Origin: Sipunculus nudus
Taxonomy: Eukaryota > Annelida > Sipuncula > Golfingiida > Sipunculidae
Direction: 5' to 3'
NCBI GenBank assembly: GCA_026874595.1
Contig: CM049311.1
Coordinates: 59,587,953-59,651,952, forward strand
Length of the DNA: 64,000 nt
Of the stretch, positions 1-64,000 are shown piece after piece. Numbering within the stretch: position 1 is the first letter of the stretch; every line of letters begins with the position of its first letter. The position numbers and the translations under genes were made by a program. The notes under the pieces were generated by a model. The model was given only the letters and a program-made list of their open reading frames with translations, ran no database searches and was not told where the DNA came from.

Positions 1-556
1 AGTCGTATTAGCACCCAGACAGTCAGTCAGGGCACACATTGTATCTGTTAAGCCTAGAATCTTCTAATGTAACATTCTGAGACATCCTTGGCCAGTGTCC
101 TTGGAAAACTAACATTAGGTCACCATGAAAAGATGTCATATAAGCACCCAGACAGTCAGACAGGGCACAAATTGTATCCATTAGGCCTAGAATCTTTAAA
201 CATAAAATTCAGGAAGGTCCTAGTCAAGTGTCCTTTGGACATCTCCATGACATCCCAAAAAATGTCAGGTTAGAGGTTTCTTGGCCTAATGGATACAATT
301 TGTGCCCCATCTGACTGTCTGGGTGCCCGAAATCATGTTTTTGGCCCATAGGTCACAAAATATAGGTCACCATGACCTAATTTCAGGTTTCAAAGGGGAT
401 TTGCCCAGGACCCCTTGGATGTACAGTTAGAAGTTTATAGATCATATGGTTACGATTTGTGCCCTGTTAACGGAAGGACGGCTGGAAGCTGGACAGACGC
501 CGGATAAAGGGTGATTGCTACAGCTCAGATGACTTACAGTTAGCTGAGCTAAAAAC
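1..556 (-). repeat. A'-type interspersed repeat fragment, reverse orientation, with inverted repeat
   Basis: Read on the minus strand from 556, it begins TTTTTAGCTCAGCTAAC, then TGTAAGTCATCTGAGCT and a degenerate GTCC-rich stretch. This is the head of the A' family seen again at 22585 and 24898. Arms 144-187 and 283-326 are 44-bp inverted copies with two mismatches, spacer about 95 bp, so the segment can fold back on itself. No coding potential seen. Confidence 0.6.
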
Positions 557-576
557 ATGAGCACCCAGCCAAAATT

Positions 577-622
577 AGCTGAGCATCATGGCTCATGGGC
601 CACTTGTTGTGGTCAGCACCAA
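577..622 (+). repeat. A-type element tail remnant
   Basis: AGCTGAGCATCATGGCTCAT followed by GGGCCACTTGTTG is the 3' terminal hairpin/tail of the A superfamily in forward orientation, just after an inverted head. From 623 to 989 I see nothing beyond intron sequence. Confidence 0.5.
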
Positions 623-989
623 CCCAAGGTGGGAATTCTGCAGGCTTAATGGGGAGACTGTTCCAACAGTCATATTTCACTCATAAAGTAATTCACCTTT
701 CAGGGTTTCTTCTGTGACACACACTCGGTACCCACCCAGGTTGACATCAGGATAATTGTGTGCAAGCCCCTGTCATGTAGTCTGAAACTGTAGATATACA
801 TAGTTTTTAGTTAAGCAAGCCTTACAAAAATGGAGGCAGTTACCTCCACCAAAACATTTAAAAAAAATGCTTATTATGTTGTCATGCAATTAGTCCTGCC
901 TAAATGATCAAAAGTTTCAATAAATTCATAAATAATTTTAAAAATCTCTAAGTACAAAAAATAAATGTATCTTGATATTTTTGTTTCAG

Positions 990-56502
<55,513 letters not shown>

Positions 56503-56739
56503 TGAACTGTTAATATTAAATATCCTGCTGCATACTGTACACACAAATCATCATTGAAACTACATTAGAATGGGCAACAAGTCAGGTTGCCTTCTGTGAT
56601 GATAAAATATTATGTACAAGTTACCTGGCTGAGCTCTGGACGGCATAGCACCACAAGCTGCTTCTTGCAGTTTCAGAATGTCTGCTGTCACATTCTTGCA
56701 GAAGATGAACTAAAATGGTGCAGAAAAATGTGCTTACGT

Positions 56740-56745
56740 AATAAA
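56740..56745 (+). terminator. candidate MSH2 polyadenylation signal
   Basis: AATAAA lies 238 bases after the stop codon and is followed by G/T-rich sequence (GGGTCTGGTG at 56751 onwards). This would give a short 3' UTR of about 260 bases. Another AATAAA occurs at about 57783, after an E-type repeat begins, and is less likely. Confidence 0.45.
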
Positions 56746-57001
56746 AAGCCAGGGTCTGGTGCAATAGTGTGACATCTTTTGCTTAACTTAAAGGGCATGT
56801 ACACATCACTATGGTAACTCAAAATGAAGCATCAAACAACACAGCTTAAACTGTACAATGGACAGACAGCAGACTGTATACACATACAATTCAACATTTC
56901 ACAGTAAAACATAGTTATTCACAGTTTGGTAGATATTCATAGATGGTAAGATCCATCAGATATCCACAGTGTTCCTCTTGCGTGATATAGGAGATATTGT
57001 A

Positions 57002-58077
57002 TCCCCACACAAAGGTGGGGGTTACTGTGTTTTTAGCATGGTCCCACCCCCACAGAAAAAATCTTTTGTGTGAGATAACTAAAAAAAATTGTTCACTGAT
57101 CTTTATCAAACTTAATATGTGTATAGATATGGGTAACTTAGAGGATGAAGCTTATGTAAAATGAGGTCATGACCTTTACTAGGAGATTGGCCTTGAATAG
57201 TTCAATTGTTTGCCTTATATGGAAGACTCATTGTGACACCTCTAATCCTTTTCTTGCTTTCGCACCTTTTAAACCCCCATCATTACCACTTAACAGTATT
57301 GTGAGCTGTTTAAGTCTATCTTATATGCCGATTTCTTTCATATAATGTACATGCATAGTTATAGGACTAAGTCTATTTTAATCGAGGGTTCACCTTCACT
57401 CTGAAAGTGGCCCTGACCTTGAATATATACATGTTTGGTTAAAAAAACCCAGCAGAAAATTATATTTCTCAAGTGGTTGGATGTATCTTGAAATCAAAAT
57501 GAAAGATGTCAGATGGTAAGTTTTCATAATATGTGAAAACCCTTGACCTTTGTTTTCAGGTCAAACTTCTCCAAATATAGTATTTTGTATTAACACCGTA
57601 ACTTTTGAAGTAATACATATTTTTCCCCTCAAATTGTACACATTAACTGTTTTCACCAAGATCCTAAAAAAAATTGATGTGTTGACTTTGAATTAAGTCT
57701 TCAATGCCAAATCTACACTTTTATATGATCTTTTGTGAACTGTACAATGTATTTAATACTTCATATTTTTTTCCTTAAATTTAATAAACCAAATTGTTTC
57801 CATCAAGATTTAGGACATATTTGAAAACTGGTGACCTTAACCTTGGCCCTCAAGGTGAAATCAGTAAAAAATATAGGATTTTTGTGAATCAGTCACTTCT
57901 GAAGCACTGCATGTCATGATCAGTTTTGATACAAAAAAAATTGTGACCTTGAGCCTGTACAGTGGCAGTTTGTTTGAGAAGTAGGGGGCATATATTAAAG
58001 GGGATATGCCCTATGTCATGGCATAATACAGCATCTCAGTGTCACAGCAACTAGAGCGACGGCATATAGAAATTTCT
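57002..58077 (+). mobile_element. Helitron family E, diverged copy downstream of MSH2
   Basis: 5' A|TCCCCACACAAAGGTGGGG with stem CCCCAC/GTGGGG. Interior E monomers with AGGTCATGACCT (57164-57175), CACCTCTAATCCTTTTCTTG and GGCCCTGACCTTGAATATAT. The likely 3' end is near GCATATAGAAATTTCTTG. 5' and 3' hairpins support Helitron identity, but the CTRR end is imperfect. Confidence 0.55.
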
Positions 58078-58731
58078 TGTTAGACATATAATGATGAAAG
58101 AGTAATTTTAGACACATTTTTTTCTCTCATCTATCATTATTGGAATGATTGTTTTTGCTGTACAAATATAAGGCTTCTTGATTTATTTTTTGTCTTGTTT
58201 TGGTCATATGAGCAGCATTTACTTTACTGTAATTTGCTTGTACATACAATACTTGTACATTAAAGAACTTAATATACATCCAAGGCATTAACTTTGATAG
58301 GAAAAATGCTAATGATGTGGTTTTGTGGATTTTATGCATTTCATTTGTCATGTGGAAACATTTAATTAAAATATTAAGGAATAATAAGACTCATGACAAT
58401 CTTAAGTTAGTGACAAGTGAATGACGGAACTCAAATGAACCTATTGAAATCGTTCAAGTGGACTGCCCCTTATGAACTGAAGGAGTAAGAACAGCATGGA
58501 AAAGACACTTGGTGAAGCTTTTCAGCCTTGACTGATCTTCTAAATGAAATATTAGCAAGGCATTCACCTGTAATTAATGTATATTTGTAATTATTAAAAA
58601 CTGTTTCATTTAGTATTTGTTTCCTTGGTTGAAATGATGAATAATTTGCAGTGTTTCTCTATGAACGTATAATTTTAACATGAGAATATTGAAGCCTATA
58701 TCAGAGAGGGGAGTTTATTTTTCTATATTGT
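58078..58731 (+). other. intergenic, nothing recognised
   Basis: Unique-looking AT-rich sequence between a Helitron and a GC-rich segment. No gene supported. Confidence 0.45.
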
Positions 58732-59240
58732 TACGCGCCGTTTTCACCTGGCCCCAGGGTCGTTGGCCAACCCAGCGTCGGAGTGGAGGCGCCCCCGGGC
58801 CGGCTAAATTCCATCTTCAAATTCGTAACTTTCCAAGCGAAATGGAAAAATAATTCCAACAAGTGTCCACAATTCCCTGCCTAAACCTATGTCCATTTCC
58901 CTTTGGAAGTAACCCTCTGAAACCCGGCTGATCATCTGTTATGTTTTCTCCAAGTCCCGCTAATAATAACCGGACTCGTATTACCTAAGAATTAAGAGAG
59001 CTGGCACGCGCGAGACCATACATTAGCAGCGTAGTAGACAAGTCTATTACCCCGTGGTTCACCATGGACACGTTCAGCCTGATAACCCATGGCCTCAAAA
59101 GCTGTTGTCTCAACGACCCTGTATAAACTTAATACAACAAACAGTGGTCAGTTACCATAGATCAACGGGCGTTCCGAAATAGAACTAGTCCCACAGGAGA
59201 ACCAGATCTACAGAACTCTACGATCTGCGTTTAAATTTAC
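58732..59240. repeat. GC-rich segment, possible solo LTR
   Basis: Abrupt composition change starting TGTTACGCGCCGTTTTCACC, which resembles the start of Gypsy-type LTRs (TGTTACG...). It lacks open frames of note and contains AATAA-like and TATAAA (59126) motifs. A matching ...CA end and target duplication were not identified, so the call is tentative. Confidence 0.3.
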
Positions 59241-59327
59241 GCATATTTAGCTCAGTTGACTATGAGTCATCTGCAGTGGCGTCAATTTTTCTTCAAGGGT
59301 GGATAGGATGACTTTATTTGTGTATAT

Positions 59328-59329
59328 AA

Positions 59330-59377
<48 letters not shown>

Positions 59378-59423
59378 ATAATATATACCTTTATACCTTT
59401 TTCAGCGTCTCTGACTGACATTC

Positions 59424-59488
<65 letters not shown>

Positions 59489-59520
59489 TCTTGTTTATAT
59501 ATATATATTTATATATATAC
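59328..59520. repeat. TA dinucleotide microsatellites
   Basis: Two long (TA)n runs, about 59332-59373 and 59428-59484, plus shorter ones to 59520, inside the hAT element. Likely length-polymorphic and hard to assemble. Confidence 0.9.
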
Positions 59521-59598
59521 TTAATTATATATCAAATAATTATAATAGAAAATAAGTTATTTTGTGAATTCTAAGCAAGGTTTAGATCTAACATTTTT

Positions 59599-60789
59599 AG
59601 CTCAGCTGACTATAAGTCATCTGAGCTGTAGTCGTGGTCCATTGTCCGTACGTCTGTCCGTCCGTCTGTCCGTAGATATGGCACGTTTTGAAACCACCTA
59701 GGAATCCAAAATTTGGGTCTATGCGACTTCCTTTGTGAAATTAAGGAAAAAACTCATTTTTTTTATTAAAAACCCATTTCTACACTTCAGGACTGCTTAA
59801 TATCAAAACCACTGATCTGTTTTTCCTCATATTTACCATAAATATTCCTCTATATAGTTCCTATGGTTTTCCTCATATTTAGTATTATTTACCATAAGTA
59901 TTCCTCCATATAGTTCCTATGTACATGCCAGAAATTAGGTCTGCATTATATAATTTAAAAAAGTTATGGGCCCAAACATATTGCATTTTGTAAATAATCA
60001 GTAAAGAAATTTGACCACTTAACACAAAACTTGTTAAAGCTAAGCACTTTTTTCCCAGTAATATATCTTTTATTAATCAAAACTAAATTGTATCCCCAAA
60101 ATTAGATCAAAATCTTTTAAATTTTTTAAAATATTAGCAAAAATAAAAAATTGGTACCTTAAATTTTGCCCAACTTTGACCGTGGCACGTTTTTTTTTTC
60201 CTGTAACTGCTGTGGATTTAATTTTCAAAGCATGTTTTCTTAGCATTTAAACTGTTAACACCAACAATTTGAAACCAGTTGATCAAAAACTGTAGATTTT
60301 ATTCAAGTTTTCAAGCAGCATGTCACATATTGTTTACATCAAGCTAGTGTTATGCAGTTTGCTAGAGCTCAGCTCCCCAGCTTGGGAGTGCATTCATGAA
60401 TATATTCTATAATATTATTTTAATAATCATTTCAGTTATATTTTATTTTAAAAAATCATATGATTTTCTTATTTTTTTTAAATTATATTGGCACAATATT
60501 TGTTATTTAATTTCAATGAATAGTTAAACTCTTTTATTACATGTGCTGCTTATAAGTTATGTGGCCAAGTCAAAATCTGTGTGACAATAGCACTCCATTT
60601 GTTAAAAAATCAATGAAATCAATCTTCTTCCCTGTCTCCAAATATACTATCAAAATCATACATAAGCTAAACAATAACTCATAATAAAGCTCATATTTAT
60701 TACCACACAAAACCAGCATGTGCCTCCTCCCAAATCATATTTTTTATCATATATAACAGCTGAGTGCCGTGACCCATGGGTCCCTTGTT
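59599..60789 (+). mobile_element. A-type element with internal deletion, nested in hAT element
   Basis: Head AGCTCAGCTGACTATAAGTC, short GTCC run, monomer 1 (with an internal duplication of TTTTCCTCATATTTA) and the start of monomer 2. It then jumps at about 60382 (CCCCAGCTTGGGAGTGCATT) to the tail region and ends CCCTTGTT. Makes a three-level nest: A in hAT in A. Confidence 0.75.
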
Positions 60790-61436
60790 TAGTAAATGGA
60801 TTCAAAGTTTTTAATTCTATTAATTAATATATTTCATTTGCAATATAATATTATTCTCTGAAATGTGGGAGGGGGGGGGGATGATTACATTGGCCATCCC
60901 TCCTTGCCAAAAAGTGGGGGGTATATATACCCCCATCCCCCCTATATTGACGCCCGTGGTCATCTGATTTTTAGTTAGGGTCCTTTGTATGTCCGTCCAT
61001 CCATTAGACTGGCACGTTTTAAGCGTTAGACCTTACACCTATGGATCCGGACATAATGGCATGCTGTTAGACATCTAACGGCATGCTGTTAGATGTCACC
61101 AAGATCTCGTACCAAACCGAAAACTCGGTTGACTTCGTTCCTTCGAGAAATTAAAGGAAAACCAATATTTTACATTAAAAACCCTATTTTCACACTTTAG
61201 GACTGCCTAATATCAAAACCACTCATCTGTTTTTCTTAATATATATCATAAATATTCCCCTATATAGTTCCCATGATATAGAATAATGAAAACTTTGATA
61301 AAATAAGCTCCATTATCTGAAAAACTGATGCATTGATCGCTATGATCTTTGCGTGCGTGTTGATAATGAGTGTCTTATCAATTCCTGCAAACTGATGGCG
61401 ACTCCTGTATTTTTTCGAATTATTACGCATATTTTT

Positions 61437-62074
61437 AGCTCAGCTGACTATAAGTCATCTGAGCTTTAGTCGTGGTCCATTGTCCGTCCGTCTGTCCGTC
61501 CGTCCGTCCGTCCGTAGATGTGGCATGTTTTGAAACCGTAAGACCTAGGAATCCAAAATTCGGCATAATGTTAGATGTCCCAAAGATCTCCTACCAAGCC
61601 GAAAACTGGGTCTTTGCGTCTTCGTTCCTTTGAGAAATTAAGGAAAAACCTCATTTTTTTAATTAAAAACCTATTTTCACTCTTCAGGTTTGCCTAATAT
61701 CAAAACCACTCATTTGTTTTTCCTCATATTTACCATAAGTATTCCTCTATATAGTTCCTATGGTTTTCCTCATATTTAGTATTATTTACCATAAGTATTC
61801 CTCCATATAGTTCCTATGTACATGCCAGAAATAAGGTCTGTATTATATAATTTAAAAAAGTTATGGGCCCAAACATATTGCACTTTGTAAAATTGGTACC
61901 TTAAATTTTGCCCAAATTTGACCATGGCACTTTTTTTTCGCGTAAGTATATTTAATTTATTTTTCATAGCCGAGTTACATGTGGCTTTAATCTGTTGAAT
62001 TCTGAAATTTGAAAGTAAAAGCTTAAAAAGAATTCAAATTATTGAAGTTTTTCAGATGCTCTAATGTATTTGTA
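61437..62074 (+). mobile_element. A/D-type element, left part (split by a Helitron)
   Basis: Head AGCTCAGCTGACTATAAGTC, (GTCC)n, one monomer shortened by a deletion near 61891 and the end GAAAGTAAAAGCTTAAAAAG...GATGCTCTAATGTATTTGTA. The family C Helitron follows, then the D segment, as in 7447-8760. Confidence 0.65.
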
Positions 62075-63531
62075 TCCGCCAAAACGAAGTTTTGCGGATA
62101 CTATGTTTTTGACCGGGTTCCGCTGCCGCCGCCGCCGCCGCGTTCGTTTCCAGAGAACTCCTCTGAGACTACTGGACAGATTTTCCCGAAACACCAATTA
62201 TTGGGTCACATGTGAACTAAAGCCTAACCAATTGGCGTTGACCTCTTAGCTTTCCTCTCTACCCAGCGTCCATTTGTGCGTCTGTTTCCACACATAAACC
62301 CACATATCTCGGGAACCGTTTGACTGATCAGGAAAAAAAATTATACAAATGTAGCCCTTGGATAGCTTTATAACATACACAAAAAATGGTGGCGCCACCT
62401 GCAACCATGTTTGCACAGTGTCCATCTGTTCGTCTGCCTAGGGTTAAAATCATTCACATCTCTGCAGTGGTTTAACTAATTCACCTGAAATTCGGCATGC
62501 GTATACATCCTGGATAGCTTTCTTGATTTTATGACAGGTGGCGCCACAACTTTCAGGTTCACGCTGCAGACATCCATGCTTATATCTCCGGATTGGTTTG
62601 ATGTATCTTCCTGAAAATCCGCATGTGTTTAGATCACACATAGCTCTTTATCTTACAAGAAAATGGTGGCGCCACATGCAACCATTTTTGCACAGCATCC
62701 GTCTGTTTGTCTGCCGTGGGATAAAATCACTCATATCTCGGCAGTGGTTTGACATATCTGCCTAACATTTTGCAGGTTTATACATCCTGGACAGTTTTCT
62801 TGATTTTATGACAGGTTGCGCCACCTACCCGCTAGTTTACGCTGCAGACATCCAAGCTCATATCTCGGGAACCATTTGACCGATTGGGCCAAATTGTGCA
62901 TGTGTATAGATCTCACATAGCTCTTTATCATAGACAAAACTGGTGGCGCCACCTGCAACCATTAATACACAGCACAAATCTGTTCATCTGCCTTGGGATA
63001 AAATCACTCGTATCTCAGAAGCAGATTGACTTATCTGCATAAAATGTTGCGTGTTTATACATCTTGGATAGCTTTCTCGATCTTTTGGTAGGTGGCGCCA
63101 CCTACATTTATGTTAACGCCGCAGACATTCAGGCTTATATCTCAGGACTGGTTTGACATATCTCCCTGAAATTTTGCATGTGTATAGATATCACATAGCT
63201 CTTAATGATATACAAAATTGGTGGCGTCACCTGCCACCATTTTTGCACAAGTCCTTCTGTTTGTCTGCTGTGGGATAAAATCACTCATATACTTGTAGTG
63301 GTTTGACTTTTCTGCCTTAAATTTTGCATACGTATACAACTTGGACAGCTTTCTGGATTTTGTTGTAGGTGGCGCAACCTACATACACATTTCCGCTGCA
63401 GACTTCCATGCTAATATGCAACACACCTCACTCTGTTTCCCCTTGCCGCTCAAACCATGCCTCACTTCACCCGTTCCACTATGATTTTGGCGGATACACG
63501 TAGTCGCTTGTCGACTATACCCGTATTCTAT
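62075..63531 (+). mobile_element. non-autonomous Helitron, family C, best-preserved ends
   Basis: 5' A|TCCGCCAAAACGAAGTTTTG with long self-complementarity to GCGGATAC. 3' hairpin TAGTCG-CTTGT-CGACTA (63501-63517), ten bases, then CTAT where CTAG is expected. Contains (GCC)n near 62121 and six internal monomers with GGTGGCGCCACC or one-base variants (for example 62389, 62539, 62942, 63091). No Rep/helicase. Confidence 0.82.
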
Positions 63532-64000
63532 TTGCATTTTGTATATCCAAGACCCCACTCTTGCTCACTACAGCCTTGCCTAGGTAACCTTATTAGTGAT
63601 CCAGCACTGGCAGAACACTTCTGCTGTAATAAACATACACTTATTCTCATGGGCCCTACCCTAACACCCCCCCCCCCCACCACCACCACCATCACCAATT
63701 ATATTGCAATACATGGTTTGTAATTGTCAACTGTATTTCTTTAAATGTAAAGCTGTTTTTGATCCAATATGCACAACTTTTCTTGAAGTAATCCAAGAGA
63801 TGCCAGATTTGTTCTAATGTAGCATTTTTAAGAAATTATTTCCTTTTAGATAATTAAACAAAATATAATTTAACCCATTAGTAGGCATAATTTGATAATA
63901 TATGAAACAAATCATGGATTAATAAAGGTGCAATTTAAAATTGTGAATTCTGGAGTGTTATTTTCATATATTTATTGATTTGCAAATTTAAAAAATTTAT
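63532..64000 (+). repeat. D segment (right part of A/D element)
   Basis: Homologous to about 8170-8700: AAGACCCCACTCTTGCTCAC versus AGGGTCCCACTCCAGGTCAC, a C-run (63667-63679), GTAGCATTTTTAAGAAAT versus GTAGCATTTTTAAAGAAT, and GATTAATAAAGGTGCAAT versus GATAAATAAAGACACAAT. Runs off the window end. Non-coding. Confidence 0.6.

Larger units (their letters stand above)
59274..60958. mobile_element. hAT-type non-autonomous DNA transposon with 8-bp target duplication
   Basis: Ends CAGTGGCGTCAAT (59274-59286) and, inverted, CACGGGCGTCAAT (from 60958 on the minus strand): 11 of 13 match. Flanked on both sides by GTCATCTG (59266-59273 and 60959-60966), an exact 8-bp duplication as made by hAT transposases. 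The interior has a long TA run, a nested A element and G/C-rich arms, but no transposase frame, so it is non-autonomous. Confidence 0.85.
59245..61430 (+). mobile_element. A-type element split by a hAT insertion
   Basis: The left part is only a head (TTTAGCTCAGTTGACTATGA GTCATCTG, to 59273). The right part resumes after the insertion at 60967 with ATTTTTAGTTAGGGTCC, GTCCGTCCATCC and ACTGGCACGTTTTAAGCG, and runs to about 61430 where another A head begins. Diverged, hence older than the insert. Confidence 0.6.

Noticed and set aside
59330-59524. YIYIYI open frame
   Set aside because: Translation of TA microsatellites.

Overview
The window is eukaryotic nuclear DNA, AT-rich, intron-dense and packed with repeats. 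It holds one recognisable protein-coding gene, the 3' two thirds of MSH2 (MutS homologue 2, DNA mismatch repair), on the + strand. Eighteen exons lie between 990 and 56502, all with GT-AG introns and matching phases. Together they encode 678 residues plus a stop, from the connector/lever region through the clamp, the ATPase domain (Walker A GPNMGGKST, Walker [22 protein letters not shown]) and the C-terminal dimerisation helices. The N-terminal mismatch-binding part lies upstream of the window. The repeat landscape (AGCTCAGCTGAC heads, a GTCC/GTCT microsatellite, CCCTTGTT tails, Helitrons with internal tandem monomers) is what I associate with mollusc, probably bivalve, genomes. That assignment is inference.

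Layout. 1-625: fragments of an A'-type repeat with a 44-bp inverted repeat. 990-4568: five MSH2 exons with two minisatellites. 4569-24270: a 19.7-kb intron filled with A-type (Helentron/HINE-like) elements, a perfect 4377-bp tandem duplication (about 9673-18462) carrying a Helitron (family C), and a nested B element. 24271-24729: two exons. 24730-34150: an intron with a three-deep nest of A-type elements. 34151-34240: one exon. 34241-43383: an intron with more A elements, a dead LINE reverse transcriptase and a C Helitron. 43384-56502: the ATPase-encoding exons, with a 2.6-kb Helitron (family E) and three more minisatellites. 56503-64000: 3' UTR and repeats, including a hAT-type insertion with a clean 8-bp target duplication.

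The most unusual observation is that five separate minisatellites sit directly on splice sites of this one gene. Four are built from the exon-intron junction itself (36-, 30- and 45-bp units at three donors, a 45-bp unit at one acceptor); a fifth (37 bp) is built from the polypyrimidine region of another acceptor. The gene therefore carries rows of decoy or near-decoy splice sites. At one acceptor there are 19 upstream copies, each with an intact AG and an in-frame stop.

A second cross-cutting signal is the palindrome GGTGGCGCCACC. It recurs inside otherwise different repeat families (A', B, C, E), about once per internal monomer.
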